From Balneolaceae bacterium (GTDB lineage Bacteria; Bacteroidota; Rhodothermia; Balneolales; Balneolaceae): a DNA stretch of 18,706 nucleotides. Location of the stretch: contig JAASTO010000029.1 in the NCBI GenBank assembly GCA_021767245.1, forward strand, positions 1-18,706, written 5' to 3'. Numbering within the stretch: position 1 is the stretch's first letter; every line of letters begins with the position of its first letter. Shown piece after piece: positions 1 to 7,609 of this stretch. Made by a program: the position numbers and the translations under genes. The notes below the pieces were generated by a model that was not told the DNA's origin, searched no databases, and worked only from the letters and a program-made list of their open reading frames with translations.

Positions 1-904
1 TGAAAAGCCTTAAAGCCTCTACATCGTTTTCTACATTGAACTGAGGTACTAAAACTGCTCCATTGGCTATATAGAATCCGGAATAACCCTGATGAATATG
101 TTTTCCGCCTTCCCCACTCACAGATTTTGGTAAGCTTAGGGTCTCGATCTTAAGTTGAGTATTCCGTTCAGATTTAATACTTCTGAGAATTTCAAGGTTT
201 TCCTGAAGAATCCCATAACACGGATGCTCATGATCATCTGTTACATTAACTAAAACAGTATGCGAATTCAGCCACCGGGCCAAATACTGATCATAATTAT
301 TTGCTTTATCAACAGATAACCCTGATCTAAGCCATATGATCTGCTCACCTCCAAGATACTTTATGAGCTTTTTTTCGATATCCTCTTTGGCCAGGTTTAA
401 GTGCAGCTTATTTGTCTTTAATATAGAATCAGGTGTCAATAACACTCCTTCACCATTCATCTCAGTTGAATTTCCTTTCAGTATGAATGGCGTTTCTATA
501 CACTTAATGTACAGCAGCTTTGAAACATATTTGGGTAACTCGTCATCATGACCACTACCAATAGGGTTGAGTACCGCTTTTTCTCCGCTATTGTTTTTTA
601 CAAAACAGGGTCCAAGATCCCTTGCCCATATATTAATAACCGACTTCTGATGAATAATGACTCGGTCGATATCCACTGCTTTTAAAGACAACTTATTCAT
701 CACCCTGTTACGGGTATTCAGATCCTGAACAAATAAATGGATCACTTCAAAAAAATGCAGTTCTTCAATGATCCTTGAGTACGTGTCCTCCAAAGATTTC
801 AGAAATTTATCCGATCTATTCTCGGTACTGGATGGCCAGTGCATTTGAGCGCCCGAGTGAAATCCCCACTCGGGTGGTTTAAAAAATTGAGGATCATTAG
901 TCAT
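1..904 (-). CDS. Agmatine deiminase / peptidylarginine deiminase family protein (partial, probably catalytically altered)
   Basis: The ATG lies at 904-902 and the frame stays open for 301 codons to the window edge, so the C-terminus is missing. I translated it by hand. Family landmarks of PF04371 are visible: a P-E-W..H....M.WP start (residues 11-24), IWARDLGP (92-99), an N-G-E-G segment near 150-153, IIWL (189-192), and a late NGAVLVP block (281-287). Family members are usually about 340-370 residues, so some 40-70 residues, including the GGxHC cysteine region, should lie outside. Several expected active-site residues differ: the usual L-E-G-G reads L-K-G-N (142-145), and the usual G/S-H-x-D motif reads N-Y-D-Q (203-206), replacing the catalytic His. 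The frame is intact, so this is not an obvious pseudogene. Active members hydrolyse agmatine to N-carbamoylputrescine; that activity is doubtful here. It is divergent from the sigma factor gene. Confidence 0.72.
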   Translation of the reverse strand, partial: MTNDPQFFKPPEWGFHSGAQMHWPSSTENRSDKFLKSLEDTYSRIIEELHFFEVIHLFVQDLNTRNRVMNKLSLKAVDIDRVIIHQKSVINIWARDLGPCFVKNNSGEKAVLNPIGSGHDDELPKYVSKLLYIKCIETPFILKGNSTEMNGEGVLLTPDSILKTNKLHLNLAKEDIEKKLIKYLGGEQIIWLRSGLSVDKANNYDQYLARWLNSHTVLVNVTDDHEHPCYGILQENLEILRSIKSERNTQLKIETLSLPKSVSGEGGKHIHQGYSGFYIANGAVLVPQFNVENDVEALRLF

Positions 905-1099
905 CTTTAACTGGCCAGGTGTTCAAAAGAAATGAATTAAGTGTTTGTGAGATTCAAAAGTCTATTTATAGAAACTGGTTTTACACAACTTTTTGAAAAT
1001 ATTGAAAAGAATGGTTATATACCGAGCGTCCTGATAAAAAACAGTTCAAATCGTTTAAATTCTTAAGGGTAAAAGAACACAGGACGAAGGTTAATTAAA

Positions 1100-1681
1100 G
1101 TGCAAATGGAAAAACAAGAAGTAACTCAATTGCTCATGCAATTGAAGTCAGGAGAACAAGGTGCATTTGATAAGTTATATCCCGTGATTTACGGTGAACT
1201 GCGTCAAATGGCATACGGTCATATGAATCGTCAACAGGATGATCACACTCTTTCTAAAACAGATCTGGTGCACGAAGCCTATCTGAAAATGATTGATCAA
1301 ACCTGCATTAATTTTTCAGATAAAAGTCACTTTCTGGCCATTGCATCCAGGTGTATGCGTCAGATCCTGATAGATCATGCCCGGAAAAAATATGCTCAGA
1401 AACGTGGAGGTAAAGACAAGGATCTCACTTTTATTGATGAGCTCTTCACCAAGAATGAACAACAAGCCCAGGACCTGATCGATATTGATGAAGCTCTAAA
1501 GAAGCTTGAAAAGCTGAACGACCGGCTGGCTCAGGTAGTGGAAATGCGCTTTTTCGGTGATATGAGTATTGAAGACACAGCTGAGGCTCTCGGGGTTTCT
1601 AATAGTACCGTTAAAAGAGATTGGATGAAAGCACGCGGCTGGCTTTACAAAGAACTTAAGGGGAAGTTTGAATTAAATTAA
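1100..1681 (+). CDS. ECF-subfamily RNA polymerase sigma factor (TIGR02999 / Sigma70_ECF type)
   Basis: This 193-residue protein has the two-domain layout of a short ECF sigma factor. Region 2 spans about residues 18-95 and includes TDLVHEAYLKM (54-64) and a core HFLAIASRCMRQILIDHARK (77-96) typical of the TIGR02999/PF07638 group. Region 4 is at about 137-186, with a helix-turn-helix EDTAEALGVSNSTVKRDW (158-175). It would direct core RNA polymerase to a special promoter set. At the region 2.2 position where many ECF factors have an acidic DAED-like motif, this protein reads S-K-T-D (52-55). The start may be GTG at 1100, nine bases after GAAGG, or ATG at 1106; I cannot decide. The Ser/Thr kinase gene follows after 75 bases on the same strand, suggesting one transcription unit. 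No anti-sigma factor gene is visible. Confidence 0.9.
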   Translation: MQMEKQEVTQLLMQLKSGEQGAFDKLYPVIYGELRQMAYGHMNRQQDDHTLSKTDLVHEAYLKMIDQTCINFSDKSHFLAIASRCMRQILIDHARKKYAQKRGGKDKDLTFIDELFTKNEQQAQDLIDIDEALKKLEKLNDRLAQVVEMRFFGDMSIEDTAEALGVSNSTVKRDWMKARGWLYKELKGKFELN

Positions 1682-1756
1682 AAACCTGATCTGTTTTCGG
1701 GCATTTTTCACGTAAGTAATTGGTGAGTACAATCTAAATTTTATGATGTAGATAGC

Positions 1757-4393
1757 ATGGGTAATACCAATTGGGAAAAAGTTGAAAAATTAGTTGATGC
1801 TGTTTTGGATCAACCCGAAAACCAACGACTCGCTTATCTTGAAGAACATTGCAGTGATCCGGACCTGAAAACTGAAGTCATTGAAATGCTTCAATCCATT
1901 GACGATTCTGATGGTTGGCTTGAAAACTTAAGAGGCTATCGGCAACAGGTGTTTGATCAACATTTTCGGGTAACCTCTTCCCTTTCCAGTGAAACCCTGA
2001 TCGGTACACAGTTTGGTTCCTATACCATTATTGAAAAGATCGGTGAAGGTGGAATGGGAGTTATATTTCTGGCTGAACGATCGGATGGCACCTTTAATCA
2101 CCGGGTCGCTATTAAGATCATCCGAAATGGCCGGGCTACTGAAGAAAACATTCAACGTTTCAAACGTGAGCAGCAGATCCTCGCCCGTCTCAACCATCCC
2201 GGTATCGCCCAGCTATATGACGGTGGCGTGACCGAAGAGGGATTTCCCTATATCATTATGGAGTATGTAGATGGCATGCCCATTACTGAATACTGCGAAA
2301 CACACAACTGTACGATCGAGAAGAAGATCGAACTGATCAAAATGGTTCTTGAAGCAGTTCAGAATGCCCATGAAAATTTAACCATTCACCGAGACCTCAA
2401 ACCTGACAATATTTTGATCGACAGCTCGGGTAAAGTCAAGATCCTGGATTTTGGGATATCGAAACTTCTTGAGGATGAAGACAATCTTATGTTAACTCAG
2501 ACGGGCTCAAAGATCCTAACGCCCCGTTATGCCGCACCTGAACAGATCAAAGGAACCAACATCACGACGGCTACCGATATGTACTCATTAGGTGTGGTGT
2601 TGTACAAATTATTGACAGGAATCGACCCCTACGATCTTGACAACAAAACGCGGTATGAAGTAGAACAGACGATCATCCACGATGAACCTTGCAAACCCAG
2701 TGAAGCCGTACGTGATCCTCAACTAAAGCGTAGTCTTAAAGGCGACCTTGATGCAATCCTTTTAAAGTCGATGCGTAAAGAGTATGGCAACCGATATCGG
2801 GTAGCCAGTGAATTTTTGGAGGATCTAAAGAATTTTGAACAAGGTTTACCCGTTGGGGCTCATGAAGGTAATTTTACTTACAAGACCCGTAAGTTCATCA
2901 AACGAAATAAATTACCCATTATATACTCCACAATATCTCTTGCTGTTTTATTATTTACGATGCTTTACTACACAGCTCAACTAAGATATGAAAGAAACAT
3001 TGCTAAAACGGAGGCACAAACCGCCAATGAAGTCACTGATTTTTTGATCGAGCTTTTTGAAGCAAATTCTCCCGGCAACAGCAGAGGAAAAGAAATAACT
3101 GCAAGACAATTACTGACTGAAGGTGAAAAAAATATTGGCAATCTGTCTAATCAACCTAAAGTTCAGGCACGTTTATTAGGTGTTTTGGGAACTATCTACA
3201 GCCTATTGAATACTCTTGATAAAGCTGACTCTCTCAAATCACTTTCGGTATCCTTAAATAAGGAACTATACAGTGAGATCAATCCTGAATTAGCATCCTC
3301 CTACTATTCGCTCGCTCAAACCAAACATACACTCGGTGAGTATAAGCTCACACTCTCACTTTTAGATACTGCCATAACTTACCAAACAGAGTTACCTGAG
3401 ATTGATCGTATAGAACTGGCAAAAAGTCTTCGCTTAAAGGCAGAAACCCTTAAAGACCTTGGGAATCTTGATAGTGCTTATGCTGTCATAAAACGATCCC
3501 AAGACATCTTCAAAGATCAGAATGCCATACAATCACGTGATTACTACCGCCTCTTGACAGAATTGGGGGCTATATTATCTGAGGAAGGTAGATTTAAAGA
3601 TGCCATCGAAACATGGAATGCTGCTGTCGATCTTAGTAAATCACTTTTTTCTCCACCCCACCCTGATATTTCTGGCAGTTATTTAGGATTGGCTTATACT
3701 TACAAAGAAATGAAGGAATTCAATAAGGCAGAATCCTTGTATAAAAAAGTCATCAGTATGAACATGGAACTTTACGGAGAAAACCATTTGAATACAGCTG
3801 TGGCCATAAATAACCTTGCAGGCTTGTATTACTACACCAAGGAGTATCAGAAAGCAGATTCATTATTTGCTCGATCACATAATATACTCAGTGGAATTTT
3901 GGGGGAAGATCACCCTAGTGTGATCTCTGTTCTCTACAATAGAGCCAATCTGAATTCAGATATGGGAAACTACAATGAGGCAGAATCCTTGTACAAACTT
4001 GTATTAGAATTTGATGTAAAAACCTTTGGTGAATACCATCAAAATGTGGCATTTGACCACACAGGCATTGCTGCTTTATTAAAAAGACAAGAAAAGTATG
4101 AAGAAGCTGAACAACATTATTTAAAATCCCTTGAGATTCGCAAAAAGGTCTATAAAAATCCAGACCACCCATACATTGCCAGCGACCTTAGAAGCTTAGC
4201 GAACCTTATGGTAAGAACTGAGCAATATACTAAAGCCGACTCACTTTACAGAGCTTCTATTCGATCATTGATCGCAAATTATAGCCCTGATCACTCGGAA
4301 GTCAAAAGAACGGTCTCCAAGTACCTTGAAGATGCAAAACTATGGGGCTACTCAATTACACCTGATTCTTTGATATCTGTACTTATGCAATAG
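1757..4393 (+). CDS. Membrane Ser/Thr protein kinase with C-terminal TPR repeats
   Basis: This 878-residue protein has four parts. Residues 1-60 form a small helical N-terminal domain (NW at 5-6, PE at 20-21, GW near 53). Residues 88-362 are a complete Hanks-type kinase: glycine loop GEGGMG (96-101), ATP-binding Lys120 in VAIK, catalytic HRDLKPDN (211-218), DFG (231-233) and APE (260-262), so it should be active. A single hydrophobic segment lies at about 386-407. The remainder, about 410-878, holds helical TPR repeats spaced about 42 residues apart (A-x-S-L-Y and DHP/ENH motifs), probably on the periplasmic side. Genes of this design commonly sit next to TIGR02999 sigma factors, as here with a 75-base gap. 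I infer that the TPR part senses a ligand or protein and the kinase phosphorylates a cytoplasmic partner, possibly the sigma factor. Confidence 0.92.
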   Translation: MGNTNWEKVEKLVDAVLDQPENQRLAYLEEHCSDPDLKTEVIEMLQSIDDSDGWLENLRGYRQQVFDQHFRVTSSLSSETLIGTQFGSYTIIEKIGEGGMGVIFLAERSDGTFNHRVAIKIIRNGRATEENIQRFKREQQILARLNHPGIAQLYDGGVTEEGFPYIIMEYVDGMPITEYCETHNCTIEKKIELIKMVLEAVQNAHENLTIHRDLKPDNILIDSSGKVKILDFGISKLLEDEDNLMLTQTGSKILTPRYAAPEQIKGTNITTATDMYSLGVVLYKLLTGIDPYDLDNKTRYEVEQTIIHDEPCKPSEAVRDPQLKRSLKGDLDAILLKSMRKEYGNRYRVASEFLEDLKNFEQGLPVGAHEGNFTYKTRKFIKRNKLPIIYSTISLAVLLFTMLYYTAQLRYERNIAKTEAQTANEVTDFLIELFEANSPGNSRGKEITARQLLTEGEKNIGNLSNQPKVQARLLGVLGTIYSLLNTLDKADSLKSLSVSLNKELYSEINPELASSYYSLAQTKHTLGEYKLTLSLLDTAITYQTELPEIDRIELAKSLRLKAETLKDLGNLDSAYAVIKRSQDIFKDQNAIQSRDYYRLLTELGAILSEEGRFKDAIETWNAAVDLSKSLFSPPHPDISGSYLGLAYTYKEMKEFNKAESLYKKVISMNMELYGENHLNTAVAINNLAGLYYYTKEYQKADSLFARSHNILSGILGEDHPSVISVLYNRANLNSDMGNYNEAESLYKLVLEFDVKTFGEYHQNVAFDHTGIAALLKRQEKYEEAEQHYLKSLEIRKKVYKNPDHPYIASDLRSLANLMVRTEQYTKADSLYRASIRSLIANYSPDHSEVKRTVSKYLEDAKLWGYSITPDSLISVLMQ
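3727..3993 (+). repeat. 15-bp direct repeat inside the TPR coding region
   Basis: GGCAGAATCCTTGTA occurs at 3727-3741 and again at 3979-3993. The copies are exactly 252 bases apart, that is 84 codons or two 42-residue TPR units. Both encode the A-E-S-L-Y helix motif. This fits duplication of TPR units within the kinase gene, with this core conserved at the DNA level. Confidence 0.75.
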
Positions 4394-4600
4394 TTATAAT
4401 TATTGGGTTAATATATAAGATATAAGCTCATTTTAAGTGTCTTAAATTCGCATCATCAACAGTTAATTCTCATCTCTGCCTCAACACTAACATAGAGTTC
4501 AGATAATCTTAGATTAGTATAAGATCAAGACCTTAAGTATTCACACCTATCTCATCTTTGGTAATCATATTTAAGCAAATGAAGGGTTTTCCGTAAGTAA

Positions 4601-4614
4601 TAAAAGCGCTTCCA
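4601..4614. promoter_or_regulatory. LacI-family operator-like site upstream of pckA
   Basis: The sequence TAAAAGCGCTTCCA contains the perfect palindrome AAGCGCTT with a flanking CCA on the right. It matches 12 of 14 positions of TGCAAGCGCTTCCA upstream of the TonB receptor gene (15226-15239). LacI-family regulators (CcpA, MalR and relatives) bind sites with this kind of central CG and TG...CA flanks. The site directly abuts a Bacteroidota-type -7 element, a position suited to repression. The regulator is not encoded in the window. The role is inferred. Confidence 0.5.
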
Positions 4615-4622
4615 TACTTTTG
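4615..4622 (+). promoter_or_regulatory. Candidate -7 promoter element of pckA
   Basis: TACTTTTG is an exact match to the Bacteroidota primary-sigma -7 consensus TAnnTTTG and lies 101 bases before the pckA start. I see no good -33 TTG at the usual spacing. The region that should hold it contains the operator-like palindrome instead, so the promoter may be weak or activator-dependent. Confidence 0.4.
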
Positions 4623-4626
4623 GGTA

Positions 4627-4656
4627 AAAGCCTTCAAAATTCCTTTTAAAGGCTTT
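4627..4656 (+). promoter_or_regulatory. Hairpin in the pckA leader
   Basis: AAAGCCTT (4627-4634) and AAGGCTTT (4649-4656) form an 8-bp perfect stem with a 14-base loop, just downstream of the candidate promoter. No U-run follows directly, so it is not a standard terminator. It could stabilise the mRNA 5' end or be coincidental. Confidence 0.3.
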
Positions 4657-4723
4657 CTGGCCTTAAAATTCATAATTCAAATGCTTACCTTAGAAGCTCT
4701 TAAAAAATAATTAAAACGAAAGC

Positions 4724-6328
4724 ATGAGTGTAGATTACAAATCACATCCAAAAAGCCATATCGGATTAGATTACCTGGGTTTAAATGATAACGAAAATGT
4801 GTTCTGGAACCTGACCCCCCCTGAACTTTATGAACAAGCCATTCTCAGAGGTGAGGCGATCCTGACAAAGGATCATGCACTGAGAGTTTTGACCGGTCAG
4901 TACACCGGGCGTTCCCCAAAAGACAAGTACATTGTAGATCAGCCTTCCATACACGATGACATTGACTGGGGAGAGATCAACCAGCCTATTTCTGAAGAGG
5001 TATTTGATAATCTTTTTGATAAAACGGTTAACTATCTGAAAGACAAGGATCTTTTTGTAAAAGACCTGTTTTGTGGTGCCGATGAAAAGAACAGACTTAA
5101 CGTACGTGTGGTAAGTGAAGCCGCTTACCACGGTTTGTTTTCACATAATATGTTCATCAGGCCTTCTGAAAAGGAATTAAAAAATCACGAGCCTGAATTT
5201 ACAGTATTGGCAGCTCCACATTTTAAAGCTGATCCTGAAACGGATGGTACCCGAACCAGTACGTTTATACTTTGTAACTTTGAGAAAAAGCTGATTATCA
5301 TCGGTGGAACATTATACTCCGGTGAGGTTAAAAAAGGTATTTTTTCTGTAATGAATTACCTCCTTCCCAAAAAAGGTGTTATGGCCATGCACTGTTCGGC
5401 CAATCACGACAAACATGGGAAAACCGCTGTGTTCTTTGGTCTCTCCGGAACCGGTAAAACTACCCTCTCAGCCGACCCTGACAAGATCCTGATCGGTGAC
5501 GATGAGCACGGATGGAGTGATGACGGAGTTTTCAACTTTGAGGGTGGCTGTTATGCCAAAACCATCAATCTATCCAGGGAAAATGAGCCTTTGATCTACT
5601 CTACCACAGAAAAACCGGGCACTATCCTCGAAAATGTGGTATTGAATGAAAACCGAGAGCCGGATTTTGAAGATGTGAGTCTTACGCAAAATACCCGCTG
5701 TTCTTACCCATTAGACTACATTCCAAATGCAAGTGATACAGGAAAAAGCGGTCACCCTGAAAACATCATCTTTTTGACAGCTGATGCCTTTGGCGTGTTA
5801 CCTCCGATTTCCAAACTGACCCCGGAACAGGCAATGTACCACTTCATCAGTGGATATACCGCTAAGGTTGCCGGTACTGAGCGTGGTGTTACTGAACCAC
5901 AGGCTACATTTTCAGCTTGTTTTGGCGCTCCATTCATGCCACTGCACCCAACCGTATATGCTGAACTGTTAGCTGAGAAGATCAGAAAGCATAACGCCAA
6001 TGTATGGCTGGTTAATACCGGGTGGACCGGTGGAGAATACGGTGTGGGTCACAGAATGAAACTGCCTCACACACGTCGCATGCTGAAAGAAGCTATTGAA
6101 GGCAATCTGGATGATGTGGAATTCAAAACAGATCCTATCTTTGGGCTCTCCATTCCGCAACATGTTGAAGGAGTACCGGATAGTGTACTGAACCCACGTG
6201 ATACCTGGGAAAATGCCGGAGCTTACGATTCTAAAGCAAAGAAACTCGCCAAAATGTTCATCGATAATTTTGAGCAATTTGCAGATGAGGCCAGCGAAGA
6301 ATTATTAGCGGCCGCTCCCAAGATCTGA
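4724..6328 (+). CDS. pckA: Phosphoenolpyruvate carboxykinase (ATP)
   Basis: The 534-residue product is the usual length for bacterial ATP-dependent PEP carboxykinase. It converts oxaloacetate and ATP to phosphoenolpyruvate, CO2 and ADP, the first committed gluconeogenic step, in the cytoplasm. Visible motifs are the substrate-binding TGRSPKDKYIV (61-71), the P-loop GLSGTGKTT (239-247), the metal-binding DDEHGW (259-264) followed by FEGGCYAKTI, and NTRCSYPLDYI further on. GTP-type enzymes lack this P-loop form. The ATG at 4724 gives the N-terminus expected for the family. Its leader carries an operator-like palindrome shared with the TonB receptor gene, and it ends in a strong terminator, so it is probably transcribed alone. 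It faces prfA. Confidence 0.98.
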   Translation: MSVDYKSHPKSHIGLDYLGLNDNENVFWNLTPPELYEQAILRGEAILTKDHALRVLTGQYTGRSPKDKYIVDQPSIHDDIDWGEINQPISEEVFDNLFDKTVNYLKDKDLFVKDLFCGADEKNRLNVRVVSEAAYHGLFSHNMFIRPSEKELKNHEPEFTVLAAPHFKADPETDGTRTSTFILCNFEKKLIIIGGTLYSGEVKKGIFSVMNYLLPKKGVMAMHCSANHDKHGKTAVFFGLSGTGKTTLSADPDKILIGDDEHGWSDDGVFNFEGGCYAKTINLSRENEPLIYSTTEKPGTILENVVLNENREPDFEDVSLTQNTRCSYPLDYIPNASDTGKSGHPENIIFLTADAFGVLPPISKLTPEQAMYHFISGYTAKVAGTERGVTEPQATFSACFGAPFMPLHPTVYAELLAEKIRKHNANVWLVNTGWTGGEYGVGHRMKLPHTRRMLKEAIEGNLDDVEFKTDPIFGLSIPQHVEGVPDSVLNPRDTWENAGAYDSKAKKLAKMFIDNFEQFADEASEELLAAAPKI

Positions 6329-6356
6329 TAACGATCTCTGTTAGATACAAGAACCT

Positions 6357-6388
6357 AAAGCCTGCTTCCCTCGGTTGCAGGCTTTTTT
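6357..6388 (+). terminator. Rho-independent terminator of pckA
   Basis: AAAGCCTGC (6357-6365) pairs with GCAGGCTTT (6377-6385) around an 11-base loop, and a run of T residues ends at 6388. It lies 29 bases after the pckA stop. Read on the other strand it has only three T residues after the stem, so it would serve the convergent prfA poorly. Confidence 0.9.
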
Positions 6389-6394
6389 ATCTCC

Positions 6395-7474
6395 TTATTC
6401 TTCAGCTAAGGCATTCAGCTTTTCAAGATTTTCCTGTACACGCAGGGCTTTGATCGCTTCGTCAATTCCTCCCTTCATAATGTTATCCAGATCATACAGG
6501 GTCAGATTGATTCGGTGATCTGTAAAACGCCCCTGTGGAAAATTGTAGGTGCGGATCTTTGCAGACCGGTCGCCGGTTGAAACCTGACTTTTACGTTCGG
6601 CGGCTCTCTCCTTCTGTTTTTGCTCCAGCTCTATATCATACATTTTGGCGCGAAGCATCGTCATAGCTTTTTCTTTGTTTTGATGCTGAGACCTCTCCTC
6701 CTGACATTCAACCACAATGCCTGTAGGTTCATGAGTCAGACGAATAGCAGAATCCGTTTTATTAACGTGCTGTCCCCCGGCACCACTTGCACGAAAGGTA
6801 TCCACACGGATATCAGAAGGGTTGATGTGAATATCCACTTCTTCAACCTCCGGCAGTACAGCTACGGTAGCCGCTGAGGTGTGTACCCGACCCTGACTTT
6901 CAGTTTCCGGTACGCGCTGCACCCGATGAACCCCACTTTCGTACTTCATTTTTCCAAAAACTTCGTCTCCCTCTAAAGAAAATACGATCTCTTTATATCC
7001 GCCTTTCTCAGAGTGATTGATGCTCATAATACTCATCTTCCAACCCATCTTATCCGCGTAACGACGATACATCTCAAACAGGTCGCCCGCAAAAATTGCG
7101 GCTTCATCACCACCGGTTCCGGCTCTTATTTCCACAATAGCATTTTTTGAATCCTCAGGATCTTTTGGAATGAGCTTCATTTTGATCTCATCCTCAAGTT
7201 TGATCAGCTCTTCCTTGATCTCCTCATTCTCCTCTCGTGCCATTTCGGTGATCTCAGCGTCTTCATTTTGATCAATGAGTTCTTTGTTTCCTTTTCGTCG
7301 GTCGGTAAGGTCTTTCCAGGTATCATAGTCCTCTACCAGCTCTTCAAGGTCACTTCTTTCTTTTGTCAGAGCGGTATATTTATCCGGGTCATCAAAAACA
7401 GCCGGATCACTCATCGCTGCATTTACTTCTTCAAACCGGGACTTTATTTGCTTAAGTTTTTCTTCTATATCCAT
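6395..7474 (-). CDS. prfA: Peptide chain release factor 1
   Basis: The 359-residue protein is full length for RF1, which reads UAA and UAG in the ribosomal A site and triggers peptidyl-tRNA hydrolysis. The codon-recognition tripeptide of the P-x-T class is PET (189-191) within HRVQRVPETESQGR, which separates it from RF2 (SPF). The catalytic GGQ is at 233-235 in GAGGQHVNKTDSA. The N-terminal helical domain and the domain-2 motif RAGTGGDEAAIF (117-128) are intact. It stands alone here, without the prmC (hemK) methyltransferase gene that often follows it. It is convergent with pckA and divergent from purK across 135 bases. Confidence 0.98.
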   Translation of the reverse strand: MDIEEKLKQIKSRFEEVNAAMSDPAVFDDPDKYTALTKERSDLEELVEDYDTWKDLTDRRKGNKELIDQNEDAEITEMAREENEEIKEELIKLEDEIKMKLIPKDPEDSKNAIVEIRAGTGGDEAAIFAGDLFEMYRRYADKMGWKMSIMSINHSEKGGYKEIVFSLEGDEVFGKMKYESGVHRVQRVPETESQGRVHTSAATVAVLPEVEEVDIHINPSDIRVDTFRASGAGGQHVNKTDSAIRLTHEPTGIVVECQEERSQHQNKEKAMTMLRAKMYDIELEQKQKERAAERKSQVSTGDRSAKIRTYNFPQGRFTDHRINLTLYDLDNIMKGGIDEAIKALRVQENLEKLNALAEE

Positions 7475-7561
7475 ATTTCGGGCTGATTTTTTCGGTTCCG
7501 AAATTAAGGAATTCGCGTGTGTATTGATACTTTAATTAGAATGACCTGAGTACCAGAACCG

Positions 7562-7578
7562 TTGGGCTCATAACCCGA
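7562..7578 (+). other. Hairpin resembling a tRNA-fMet anticodon arm
   Basis: TTGGG, loop CTCATAA, and CCCGA form a five-pair stem (one G-U) with a seven-base loop whose middle is CAT, as in an initiator tRNA anticodon arm. Neither a D arm nor a GGTTCGAATCC-type T arm is present around it, so it is not a tRNA gene. It ends 31 bases before the purK start. Confidence 0.35.
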
Positions 7579-7609
7579 AATATCCTTACCTTTAAAAGAA
7601 AAACCTCTC

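Larger units (their letters stand above)
4394..4723. other. 330-nt intergenic region before pckA
   Basis: No plausible gene lies here on either strand. The first 200 bases are AT-rich and show no clear terminator for the kinase gene. The last 125 bases hold the control signals listed separately: an operator-like palindrome at 4601-4614, an abutting TAnnTTTG element at 4615-4622 and a hairpin at 4627-4656. The leader from a start site just after the TAnnTTTG element to the pckA ATG would be about 95 bases. Confidence 0.6.

Noticed and set aside
336..551. Open frame of 71 codons on the plus strand
   Set aside because: It lies antisense to the agmatine-deiminase-family gene, has no family features and no ribosome site.
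1682..1756. Terminator between the sigma factor and kinase genes
   Set aside because: Only a weak, imperfect pairing near CCTGA/TCGGG is possible, too poor to separate the two genes.
7500..7609. A full tRNA gene before purK
   Set aside because: Only the anticodon arm resembles a tRNA; D arm, T arm and acceptor stem are absent.
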